From assembly GCA_008933495.1 (NCBI GenBank), contig WBUW01000065.1, positions 1-10,271 on the forward strand: DNA of 10,271 nucleotides, in the 5' to 3' direction. The notes beneath the pieces were generated by a model. That model had not been told where the DNA came from, made no database searches, and worked only from the letters and a program-made list of their open reading frames with translations. The position numbers and the translations under genes are program-made. Origin of the DNA: Pseudorhodoplanes sp. (GTDB lineage: Bacteria > Pseudomonadota > Alphaproteobacteria > Rhizobiales > Xanthobacteraceae). Of this stretch, positions 1-5,972 are shown piece after piece. Within the stretch, counting starts at the first letter, position 1, and each line of letters begins with the position of its first letter.

Positions 1-1241
1 CGCGCCCAGAAATAGGGAATGCAGGCCGCAAACACGAACAGCGCCTGCAGTCCGAACACCAGCCGGTAGGCATCGAGCGCGTAGGCGCCGCCGGTGAGCG
101 GGAAGAGATTGATCACAAAGCCGCTCACGGTCTGGGTGAGAAACGCCCCGCCCATGGTGCCGATGTTGAGAACGGTAATGCCGCGGCCGACGAGATGGGG
201 CGGGAACAGCGACTTGCCGTGCGCGATCATCACCGGCGTATAGGCCGATACCGCGCCCACGGCGACGAACCAGACCAGCAGCCAGCCTTGCGGCATCCGG
301 CCGACCACCGCCATGATCGCAAGCACGAGCGCGGTCAGGAGCGCGCCGGTCATGACCGGAATCTTGTAGCTGCGAGACAGACGGTCGGTCGGGCCATAGA
401 TGAAGGCCGCCACGATCTGCGCCACCGCCGCAACAAACAGCATGTCGCCGCGTTCGGTCAGCCCGTAGCCGTATATGTGCGTGAGATAGGGCCCGCCCCA
501 GAGCCCGACCACCAGCACAAAGCTGGAATAGGCCGCGAGGTTTATCAGGAACAGCTTGCCGACCGAGGGCGTGCGGAAAACCTGCAATGTTCCGGCGAGA
601 CTCTCCCGCAAGGTTTCCCGGCGGCCATGCGCGCCCGGCGCCGGTCCGTCCTCGCGCACGACCCACGCGACCAGGAGACCCGCCAGCAGCGTCAGGCCCG
701 CGACCGCAACGAAGGTGTGGCGCCAGCCCATGAACGAGACCGACCAGGCGAGCGGCGCGGTCGCCATCAGGGTGCCGATGCTGCCGAGCCCGAGCTGGAC
801 GCCGACCAGCGTGGCGAACTGATTGGGCGCATAGCGGCGGGCATAAACGGCGAGCGGCGCCATCAGATAGCAGCAGGAGCCGATCCCCATCAGGATACGG
901 CCGGCGATCAGCCCGGGGGTCGATGCGGCGCGCGCGAACAGGATCGCGCCGGCGATGGCAATCCCCGCACACACGACCATGCAGATTTTCGGGCCGTAAC
1001 GGTCGAGGCAGATGCCGAGCGGAATTTGTGCGGCCGAGAACGCAAAGAAGAACGTGCTCGACAACAGGCCGATCTCGGCCGCCGAAAGCGCCATTTCGCT
1101 GGCCAGATTGGGGGCGATAACCCCGACCGAATTCCGCAGGAACTGGCTGACGATGTAGATCGAGCCGAGCGTTGCGACCAGCACGATGGTCGCAGCGACG
1201 GGGACGGCGGGCCGCGGCACGGCCCCGCTGGGCATCGTCAT
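1..1241 (-). CDS. Major facilitator superfamily transporter, C-terminus cut by the window edge
   Basis: Translating the minus strand from the ATG at 1241 gives 413 uninterrupted codons to the left edge, so the 3' end is missing. The protein is very hydrophobic, with about eleven candidate membrane helices visible, as expected for a 12-helix inner-membrane MFS permease. The conserved loop between helices 2 and 3 is visible as GICLDRYGPK at residues 76-85 (G76, D80, R81, G83 match MFS motif A). Helix 1 is followed by FLRNSVGVIAPNL (residues 34-46), a pattern common in small-solute MFS carriers. A GGGAG at 1251-1255 lies 9 bases before the chosen ATG; a second in-frame ATG at 1235 is possible but poorly spaced. 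The substrate cannot be told from sequence. It is divergent from hisN, with 141 bases between the starts and no promoter I would defend. The family call is firm; the specific role is unknown. Confidence 0.88.
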   Translation of the reverse strand, partial: MTMPSGAVPRPAVPVAATIVLVATLGSIYIVSQFLRNSVGVIAPNLASEMALSAAEIGLLSSTFFFAFSAAQIPLGICLDRYGPKICMVVCAGIAIAGAILFARAASTPGLIAGRILMGIGSCCYLMAPLAVYARRYAPNQFATLVGVQLGLGSIGTLMATAPLAWSVSFMGWRHTFVAVAGLTLLAGLLVAWVVREDGPAPGAHGRRETLRESLAGTLQVFRTPSVGKLFLINLAAYSSFVLVVGLWGGPYLTHIYGYGLTERGDMLFVAAVAQIVAAFIYGPTDRLSRSYKIPVMTGALLTALVLAIMAVVGRMPQGWLLVWFVAVGAVSAYTPVMIAHGKSLFPPHLVGRGITVLNIGTMGGAFLTQTVSGFVINLFPLTGGAYALDAYRLVFGLQALFVFAACIPYFWA

Positions 1242-1382
1242 GGACCCGGCTCCCTGACGTGTAGGGTGAAAACGACCGGAATTTCGTCGCACGCATGCCT
1301 TCTCCGGGCAAGGCGGGACCGCGGTTGCCCCTCATGCGACTCTTCGATAGGTGGAACGCGGCCCTGGGAGACGCAGCGCGCC

Positions 1383-2165
1383 ATGACGGCCATCGATTTC
1401 GGAGCCTTTGTCGACGAGCTGGCGACCGTTTCCGGCGACGCCATCCTGCCCTTCTTTCGCACCTCGCTCGGCGTCGAGGACAAGTCGAAGGGCGGGCGCT
1501 TCGACCCGGTGACCGCCGCCGACCGCGCCGCCGAAGCGGCCATGCGCGCACTGATCGCGCAGAATTTTCCGGCCCATGGCATTATCGGCGAGGAATTCGG
1601 CGGCGAGCGCACCGAAGCGGAATATGTCTGGCTGCTCGACCCGATCGACGGCACCAAGTCCTTCATCACCGGCATGCCGGCCTGGGGCACGCTGATCGCC
1701 TTGACGCGGCTCGGCGAGCCGGTGTTCGGCATGATGCATCAGCCATTCCTGCGCGAGCGCTTCACCGGCGACGGCGGCGCAGCGCGCTATCGCGGCCCGG
1801 CCGGAAATCGCGACCTGCGCACGCGCCCCTGCGCGCGCCTTGCCGATGCGGTCATGATGACCACGAGCCCGCTGCTGATGCAGGCGCCCGACCGCGCGCG
1901 GTTTCATCAGGTCGAGGACCAGGTCCGGCTCTCGCGCTACGGCGGGGACTGCTATGCCTATTGCATGGTCGCGGCCGGGCACGCCGACCTTGTCATCGAG
2001 ACCGAGCTGAAGCCGCATGACGTGATGGCGCTGATCCCGATCCTGACCGGGGCGGGCGGCGTCATGACCACCTGGGAAGGCGGCCCGGCCTCCGGCGGCG
2101 GGCGCATCATCGCGGCCGGCGACCGCCGCGTGCATCAGGCGGCGATGGAGATGCTCGCCGCCTGA
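1383..2165 (+). CDS. hisN: Histidinol-phosphatase, inositol monophosphatase family
   Basis: This 260-residue cytoplasmic enzyme should hydrolyse L-histidinol phosphate to histidinol, the next-to-last step of histidine synthesis, using Mg2+. The inositol-monophosphatase metal site is complete: E70 and E71 in GEEFG, D86 and D89 in DPIDGT (86-91), and D213 in KPHDVMAL (210-217). The segments DPVTAADRAAE (41-51), DPIDGTKSFITG (86-97) and GGDCYAY (187-193), with the KPHDVMALIPI block (210-220), are the pattern of the HisN subgroup rather than of SuhB or CysQ. The open frame extends far upstream, but that stretch is antisense to the transporter. The ATG at 1383 is chosen because it gives the usual family N-terminus and has GGGAG at 1366-1370, 12 bases upstream. 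No other his gene is nearby. It faces the hydrolase gene with only 13 bases between stop codons. Histidinol phosphatase is the best call; a broader phosphatase role cannot be excluded. Confidence 0.88.
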   Translation: MTAIDFGAFVDELATVSGDAILPFFRTSLGVEDKSKGGRFDPVTAADRAAEAAMRALIAQNFPAHGIIGEEFGGERTEAEYVWLLDPIDGTKSFITGMPAWGTLIALTRLGEPVFGMMHQPFLRERFTGDGGAARYRGPAGNRDLRTRPCARLADAVMMTTSPLLMQAPDRARFHQVEDQVRLSRYGGDCYAYCMVAAGHADLVIETELKPHDVMALIPILTGAGGVMTTWEGGPASGGGRIIAAGDRRVHQAAMEMLAA

Positions 2166-2178
2166 GCGTGCCAGCCGT

Positions 2179-3123
2179 TCAGTACAGGGGCGTGCCGGGC
2201 ACGAAGGCGTCGAACACCGCGAAGAACTGTGCGCGGTAGCGGTCCTGCTCCAACAGCAATTCGTGCTTGGCGCCGGCCACGACCAGGTGCGCGCCGGCGC
2301 GCAGCCGCAGGCCGAATTCCTCCGCCGCCGGCGTGGACACGATCTCGTCGCGGCCGGCGGCGACCAGCATGACCGGCTGGCGCAGATCGGCGCTGAACCG
2401 CACGTCGGCGAACCAGTCCATCGCGTCGAACGCCGCCGCCACCCAGCCTACCGTCGGCGCCCCGATGCCGAGCGAGAGATCGGCTTCGAGGATCGCGACC
2501 GTGCGCGCGTAGCGCACCGGATCGGACGTCACCGTGTTGCCGAGAAAAGGCCCGAGTGCCTTTACCGAGGCATCGCCGCCGGGAATGTAGCGCGACGACA
2601 GCCCCGCAAGGCGCATGGTCTTGACCACCGGCCGCGCGAAACGCGTCTGGCTGCTTTTCGGCAGGCCGATCATCGGCGCCGCCAGCACCATGCGGTCGAA
2701 CCAGCGATGCCCGCGCCGCGCCGCGCACAGAAGCACGCTCGCCCCCATCGAATGGCCGATCGCATAATAGGGCGGCGGACAATCGGGCAGCACGACCTCG
2801 CGCACGAGCGTTTCGAGGTCGGACTCGTATTCCTTGAAGCTGCGCACATGACCCTTGAACGGATCATCGAGGCGGCGGCCGGAACCGCCCTGCCCGCGCC
2901 AGTCCAGCACGGTGACGGCAAATCCGCGCGCGCGCAGGTCGCGGACCGTCTCGAAATATTTTTCGATGAATTCCGCGCGGCCCGGGAACACGCAGACCGT
3001 GCCCTTGCGGCCGGGCGGCGGGGCGAAGCGCGCAAAGCGCAAGCTCGCCCCGTCGCGCGTCTTCAGCGTGCCGGCGATTGCGCCCTCGGGCACCGGATTG
3101 GCGGGGATGGAAACAAGCGTCAT
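2179..3123 (-). CDS. Alpha/beta hydrolase, lysophospholipase / monoacylglycerol lipase-like
   Basis: This is a 314-residue serine hydrolase of the Hydrolase_4 (lysophospholipase L2 / monoglyceride lipase) type, expected to cleave acyl esters of lysophospholipids or monoacylglycerols. The catalytic triad can be placed: S125 in the nucleophile elbow GHSMG (123-127), D259 in AAGRDEIVS (255-263), and H287 in GAKHELLLE (284-292). The segment FPGRAEFIEKYFE (46-58) corresponds to the oxyanion and substrate-entry region typical of alphaproteobacterial members, and LDWRGQGGSGR (73-83) is the usual strand-4 loop. There is no signal peptide and no clear membrane helix, so it is probably cytoplasmic or peripherally membrane-bound. 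The ATG at 3123 has no good Shine-Dalgarno, but there is no better start nearby and the length suits the family. It is convergent with hisN and divergent from the Hsp20 gene. The natural substrate is not known; pldB is the nearest name but is not assigned. Confidence 0.85.
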   Translation of the reverse strand: MTLVSIPANPVPEGAIAGTLKTRDGASLRFARFAPPPGRKGTVCVFPGRAEFIEKYFETVRDLRARGFAVTVLDWRGQGGSGRRLDDPFKGHVRSFKEYESDLETLVREVVLPDCPPPYYAIGHSMGASVLLCAARRGHRWFDRMVLAAPMIGLPKSSQTRFARPVVKTMRLAGLSSRYIPGGDASVKALGPFLGNTVTSDPVRYARTVAILEADLSLGIGAPTVGWVAAAFDAMDWFADVRFSADLRQPVMLVAAGRDEIVSTPAAEEFGLRLRAGAHLVVAGAKHELLLEQDRYRAQFFAVFDAFVPGTPLY

Positions 3124-3161
3124 GCGCGGAAAATGCGGAGCGGCTCGCGGCGGGTGGCGGC

Positions 3162-3189
3162 CTTATAGCAGCCCGCGCCGCCGGCTCAA
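3162..3189 (-). promoter_or_regulatory. Candidate sigma-70 promoter for the alpha/beta hydrolase gene
   Basis: Read on the minus strand, TTGAGC (complement of 3184-3189) is followed 16 bases later by TATAAG (complement of 3162-3167). These match the -35 and -10 consensus hexamers at four and five of six positions. Transcription would start near 3155, giving a leader of about 30 nt before the ATG at 3123. This is a consensus match only; the AT-rich TATAAG stands out in otherwise very GC-rich sequence. Confidence 0.45.
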
Positions 3190-3267
3190 TTGCCGCAAAG
3201 CGCGCGCAGGGACGCGCCGGCACCGGGCGGATCATTTAACACATTGATAACAATGGAATTTTTGTCA

Positions 3268-3295
3268 CTTGAAAGCACGAAACCGCTCCCCACAT
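3268..3295 (+). promoter_or_regulatory. Heat-shock sigma-32 (RpoH) promoter of the Hsp20 gene
   Basis: CTTGAAA at 3268-3274 is a full match to the RpoH -35 consensus. After a 13-base spacer, CCCCACAT at 3288-3295 matches the RpoH -10 consensus CCCCATNT at all but one defined position. The expected start near 3302 leaves a leader of about 85 nt, which is the size of a ROSE element. The site lies directly upstream of a small heat-shock gene in the correct orientation, making a chance match unlikely. Confidence 0.85.
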
Positions 3296-3303
3296 GTTTT
3301 GAC

Positions 3304-3386
3304 GCGCAGGCCAACCGGCTACGCAAATCCCAGGGTCCGGCCATTTGGCGGACCGAACGTCATGTCGCTCATCAGGAGGATATGCC
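3304..3386 (+). promoter_or_regulatory. ROSE-type RNA thermometer in the Hsp20 leader
   Basis: The leader folds by eye into three consecutive hairpins. Hairpin 1 (3304-3324) pairs 3304-3306 with 3322-3324 and continues, with a mismatch and a bulge, to a 4-nt loop. Hairpin 2 (3334-3354) is GGTCCG/CGGACC plus CC/GG, with a bulged G3340 and the loop ATTT. Hairpin 3 (3361-3384) pairs CAUGUC (3361-3366) with GAUAUG (3379-3384), has a bulged G3367, then pairs CUC (3368-3370) with GAG (3376-3378) around a 5-nt loop. It encloses the Shine-Dalgarno AGGAGG (3374-3379). The pairing UCGCU (3365-3369) against AGGA (3377-3380) with the middle G unpaired is exactly the UYGCU/AGGA signature of ROSE thermometers, which melt on heating and free the ribosome site. 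The three-hairpin layout and gene context agree. The melting behaviour is inferred. Confidence 0.85.
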
Positions 3387-3851
3387 ATGCGTTTTGATCT
3401 CACTCCCTTCTATCGTTCGACCGTCGGTTTCGACCGGCTGTTCAACCTGCTCGACCAGGCCGGCGCGGTTGATTCCGCCCCGTCCTATCCGCCCTACAAT
3501 ATCGAGCGGACCGGCGAGAACGCCTACCGCATCTCGGTCGCGGTTGCCGGCTTCGGCGAGAACGAGCTCGATATCGAACTGAAGGAAAACACGCTCTCGA
3601 TCCGCGGCGAAAAGCAGAGCAAGGCGGAAGAGAACGCCGGCGAAGTCCTGTACCAGGGCATTGCGGCGCGCGCGTTCGAACGCGTATTCCAGCTCGCCGA
3701 TTTCGTCCAGGTCAAGGGCGCCAAGCTCGAGAACGGGCTCCTGCACGTCGATCTGGTGCGCGAAATCCCCGAAGCCAAGAAGCCGCGCCAGATCCCGATC
3801 AATGGCGGCCAGGTGATCGAAGCCAAGGCCGAGACCAAGAACGCGGCCTGA
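3387..3851 (+). CDS. ibpA: Small heat-shock protein, Hsp20 / IbpA family (rhizobial class A)
   Basis: This is a 154-residue ATP-independent chaperone that should bind unfolding proteins as large oligomers in the cytoplasm and hold them for refolding. The N-terminal arm MRFDLTPFYRSTVGFDRLFNLLD (1-23) is typical of rhizobial class A (IbpA-like) proteins. The alpha-crystallin domain covers about residues 36-128: PPYNIERTGENAYRISVAVAGF (35-56), then the strands around LSIRGEKQ (70-77), and finally the NGLLHVDLVREIPE block (116-129). The C-terminal IxI anchor is IPI at 136-138. The ATG at 3387 is preferred over an in-frame TTG at 3345 because AGGAGG at 3374-3379 sits 7 bases before it, and because the upstream extension would lie inside the thermometer hairpins. 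The gene is monocistronic, framed by an RpoH promoter and ROSE leader upstream and an intrinsic terminator downstream. The exact paralogue name is not certain. Confidence 0.93.
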   Translation: MRFDLTPFYRSTVGFDRLFNLLDQAGAVDSAPSYPPYNIERTGENAYRISVAVAGFGENELDIELKENTLSIRGEKQSKAEENAGEVLYQGIAARAFERVFQLADFVQVKGAKLENGLLHVDLVREIPEAKKPRQIPINGGQVIEAKAETKNAA

Positions 3852-3878
3852 TCGTCGGCCAACTGCGGTGAAGAAGGG

Positions 3879-3910
3879 AGCGCCCCGGTCATGCCGGGGC
3901 GCTTTCGTTT
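3879..3910 (+). terminator. Intrinsic terminator after the Hsp20 gene
   Basis: A perfect 10-bp stem, AGCGCCCCGG (3879-3888) against CCGGGGCGCT (3894-3903), encloses the 5-base loop TCATG and is followed by TTTCGTTTC. It starts 27 bases after the Hsp20 stop. The secreted-protein gene converges from the right and ends at 3939. On the minus strand the stem is followed only by a C/T-mixed tract, so two-way termination is possible but weaker. Confidence 0.9.
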
Positions 3911-3938
3911 CTGCGAATTGCGGCGCCGCTCCCGGCGC

Positions 3939-4631
3939 TCAGAGATTCGGCTTGACCGACGGCGTATCGTCGAGCGGCTGCACGGGCACGTCGGGAAGCT
4001 TGTTGTCCGGCGCCGGCTCCTGCGGCTTCTTGTACAGCTCGATCTTGCGGACCGCACCCTGCGGCACCGGCGGCGGAGCGGCCTGACTGGTTGCCGCTTT
4101 CCCGGTCGGGGTGCCGGCACCCGCCTCCGTCTCCGCCGGCAAAGCGGGCTTGGCCCGCGGCAGCGGCGGATCGCTGCGATTGAGGGCCGCCGAACGCGGT
4201 GGCGTTGCCGCGCGCGGCGCCGTGATCAGCGGCGGCGGATCGCGCGGCGGCAGAGATCCGTAACGCTCGTCTTCTTCTTCATCGTCGTCGTAAGCGCCGG
4301 GCGGCGTCCGGTAAGCCGCGCGCGGGGGCCGAACTTCCCCGCCGAGTGCTGCCGCGGGCGTCACCGACACGACGTGGCCGCGATAGCCGTCGACCACCAC
4401 GCGCACTTCCTCGCCGCGGCGATCGAGCGCGCGGAACACGTAATGGCCGCCGCGCCAGACCGGCCGATGCAGCGGATCCAGTCCCATGGAGCGGACGATC
4501 GTGACCACTTCGAACGGCGGCAGCACGTCGGGCGCAAACACCTGCGCCAGCCGCTGCGGCTCCGCCGAAACCGGTGCGACCGCCAGCCCGCTGGCGGCGG
4601 CGGCGACCGCAATCGCGAATATGCGTTTCAT
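3939..4631 (-). CDS. Secreted PepSY-like protein with proline-rich tail, function unknown
   Basis: This 230-residue protein has a clear Sec signal peptide: MKR, then the hydrophobic run IFAIAVAAAASGLAVAPV and a cleavage site after VSA near residue 23. Residues about 36-91 (LPPFEVVTIVRSMGLDPL, then HYVFRALDRRGEEVRVVVDGYRG, then HVVSVTP) form a small alpha-beta unit resembling PepSY-type domains found in many short Rhizobiales periplasmic proteins. The rest looks disordered: an acidic cluster DDDEEEDE (115-122), then a long Pro/Ala/Lys-rich tail to the C-terminus. The frame stays open upstream, but the ATG at 4631 is chosen because it begins the signal peptide and has GGGAGG (complement of 4640-4645) 8 bases before it. 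It lies 113 bases downstream of the threonine aldolase on the same strand. PepSY domains are thought to inhibit proteases or modulate envelope proteins; nothing here shows a specific role. Confidence 0.75.
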   Translation of the reverse strand: MKRIFAIAVAAAASGLAVAPVSAEPQRLAQVFAPDVLPPFEVVTIVRSMGLDPLHRPVWRGGHYVFRALDRRGEEVRVVVDGYRGHVVSVTPAAALGGEVRPPRAAYRTPPGAYDDDEEEDERYGSLPPRDPPPLITAPRAATPPRSAALNRSDPPLPRAKPALPAETEAGAGTPTGKAATSQAAPPPVPQGAVRKIELYKKPQEPAPDNKLPDVPVQPLDDTPSVKPNL

Positions 4632-4654
4632 TGGATGCGCCTCCCGCGACGCAT

Positions 4655-4698
4655 CGCGGTTGCGGCATCGCGTCCCGACGAAGCCCCTGGCAACCGCG
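4655..4698. repeat. 9-bp perfect inverted repeat between two minus-strand genes
   Basis: CGCGGTTGC (4655-4663) and GCAACCGCG (4690-4698) are exact reverse complements separated by 26 bases. They lie in the 113-base gap between the threonine aldolase stop (4745) and the start of the secreted-protein gene (4631). In a transcript this would be a GC-rich stem ending 14 bases or less before the downstream ribosome-binding site. No U-tract follows, so it is not a classical terminator. It could be an mRNA structure or chance in GC-rich DNA. Confidence 0.4.
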
Positions 4699-4744
4699 GC
4701 GTCCTGAGCTTGCGGACCGATTGGGGCGGCGCTTGGGCGGAAAT

Positions 4745-5782
4745 TCAACCCTTTTTGATCAGGGCGGCAAAGTTTTCGATTTCGGACTCGGCGGTCGCAA
4801 ACGAGGTGACCAGACGCACCAGCATTTCGCCCTCGCTGAGCGCGTCGCTGCGCCGCGCATAATAGGCCGCACCGGCGGCCTTGAGTTTCGCATCGAGCGC
4901 ACGCGGCAGGACCGCGAACACGAGGTTGGCTTCCACCGGCCAGAGGATTTTCACCCCGGCTGCGTTCAGCCGCGCCTGCAGCAGATCGGCCATCGCATTG
5001 GCGTGGCGGGCCAGCCGCAGCCAGTAATCGTCACGCAGGAAGGCCTCGATCTGGACGGCCAGAAACCGGTGTTTCGAAAACAGGTGTCCGCCGCGCTTGC
5101 GGCGCTCGTGCATGGCGTCGGCGATTGCCGGGTCGAAGAACACGACGGCCTCCGCCGCCATCGCCCCGCCCTTGGTCGCGCCGAAGGACAGAACGTCGAT
5201 GCCCGCCTTCCAGGTGATGTCCGCCGGACTGGCATCGAGCCGCGCCAGCGCATTGGCAAAGCGCGCGCCGTCCATGTGGACTTTCAAACCGTGCCTGCCC
5301 GCGATGCCGGTCAGCGCCGCAATCTCGGCCGGCCGGTAGAGCGTGCCCGCCTCGGTCGCCTGCGTGAGCGAAAGCGTCGCGGCATTGACCTGGTGCGGCC
5401 GGTGGCCGGAATAATGGCCGATCGCGGCGGCGACCGTGTCCGGAGCCAGTTTTCCGCCGTCCCCGGGCAGCCCGATCAGCTTGAGCCCGCCGCCGAAAAA
5501 CTCCGGCGCGCCACATTCGTCGGTCATGATGTGGGACTGCTGATGGCAGAGCACCCCGCCCCAGGGCGGGGTCACATGCGCGAGCGAAAGCGCATTGGCC
5601 GCGGTTCCGGTCGGCACCAGAAAGACGGCGACCTCGCGCTCGAACAGGGCGGAAAACTGCCGCTCGACCGCGCGGGTGGCCGGATCGTTGCCGTAGCCCG
5701 GCGCGAAACCGAGGTTGGCCGCCGCGAGCGCGCCGAGAATGTCGGGCGCGACGCCGGCGGTATTGTCGCTTGCGAAATTCAT
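4745..5782 (-). CDS. ltaE: Low-specificity L-threonine aldolase, PLP-dependent
   Basis: This 345-residue cytoplasmic enzyme of the beta-eliminating lyase (fold type I) family should cleave L-threonine and L-allo-threonine to glycine and acetaldehyde. The PLP lysine is K204 in SFGATKGG (199-206). HMDGAR (169-174) supplies D171, which contacts the pyridine nitrogen. PTGTAAN (57-63) is the phosphate-binding turn, and H84 in QQSHIMTDECGAPEF (81-95) is the ring-stacking histidine region. The C-terminal LVRLVTSFAT (321-330) holds the carboxylate-binding arginine region. The frame remains open well upstream, but the ATG at 5782 gives the family N-terminus (MNFASDNTAG), and GAGGAAG lies just before it with rather short spacing. 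It is divergent from gltB. A weak promoter is possible on the minus strand: TTGCCA (complement of 5940-5945), 15 bases, TACAAG (complement of 5919-5924). The stereochemical subclass cannot be fixed from sequence. Confidence 0.9.
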   Translation of the reverse strand: MNFASDNTAGVAPDILGALAAANLGFAPGYGNDPATRAVERQFSALFEREVAVFLVPTGTAANALSLAHVTPPWGGVLCHQQSHIMTDECGAPEFFGGGLKLIGLPGDGGKLAPDTVAAAIGHYSGHRPHQVNAATLSLTQATEAGTLYRPAEIAALTGIAGRHGLKVHMDGARFANALARLDASPADITWKAGIDVLSFGATKGGAMAAEAVVFFDPAIADAMHERRKRGGHLFSKHRFLAVQIEAFLRDDYWLRLARHANAMADLLQARLNAAGVKILWPVEANLVFAVLPRALDAKLKAAGAAYYARRSDALSEGEMLVRLVTSFATAESEIENFAALIKKG

Positions 5783-5930
5783 GCTTCCTCGAAGGCGCGG
5801 ACGCCGAAAGGCGGGCAATAGTGTTACCGCAGGCGGAAGGCCAGATTCCTCTTGTTTCGCGCCAGCAGGACGGCGAGAAATATAAGGCAAGAAAAATCCG
5901 GCGGCTGCAGGCCGGGCCCTTGTATCCGTG

Positions 5931-5943
5931 GCCAAAATTTGGC
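5931..5943. promoter_or_regulatory. 13-bp perfect palindrome upstream of gltB, possible operator
   Basis: GCCAAA-A-TTTGGC is an exact odd-length palindrome centred on 5937. It overlaps the candidate gltB -35 hexamer TTGGCA (5939-5944) and the weak minus-strand -35 of the threonine aldolase. Its centre is 27 bases from that of the 17-bp palindrome. A protein-binding role is inferred from symmetry and position only. Confidence 0.4.
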
Positions 5944-5967
5944 AACGTGAATTTAGGACAGTATTAC
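5939..5967 (+). promoter_or_regulatory. Candidate sigma-70 promoter for gltB
   Basis: TTGGCA (5939-5944) matches the -35 consensus at five of six positions. After an ideal 17-base spacer, TATTAC (5962-5967) matches the -10 consensus at four of six. Transcription would begin near 5974, about 230 bases before the gltB ATG. It lies in the only A/T-rich part of the region and is overlapped at both hexamers by perfect palindromes, consistent with a regulated promoter. It is a consensus match only. Confidence 0.5.
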
Positions 5968-5972
5968 TGTCC
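5956..5972. promoter_or_regulatory. 17-bp perfect palindrome, probable repressor operator in the gltB promoter
   Basis: GGACAGTA-T-TACTGTCC is an exact inverted repeat with a single central base at 5964. Symmetry of this length is unlikely by chance in this short stretch. It covers the candidate gltB -10 hexamer (5962-5967), so a dimeric regulator bound here would block polymerase. I cannot assign the motif to a known regulator. The stem could in principle also form in RNA, but a one-base loop argues for a DNA site. Confidence 0.65.

Noticed and set aside
195..1382. In-frame upstream extension of hisN giving a 656-residue protein
   Set aside because: This stretch is antisense to a complete, hydrophobic MFS transporter frame on the minus strand; the translated extension is Arg/His/Asp-rich without domains, and the HisN family starts at the ATG at 1383.
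1332..2135. 267-residue minus-strand open frame opposite hisN
   Set aside because: Antisense shadow of hisN with no motif and no ribosome-binding site of note.
2263..3168. 301-residue plus-strand open frame opposite the alpha/beta hydrolase
   Set aside because: The opposite strand carries an intact catalytic triad and family-length protein; this frame is an Arg/His-rich shadow.
3345..3386. TTG start extending the Hsp20 protein by 14 residues
   Set aside because: The extra codons lie within the thermometer hairpins and the strong AGGAGG serves the ATG at 3387.
4632..4748. N-terminal extension of the secreted protein by 39 residues
   Set aside because: It would bury the signal peptide internally and overlap the aldolase stop; the ATG at 4631 has a proper GGGAGG.
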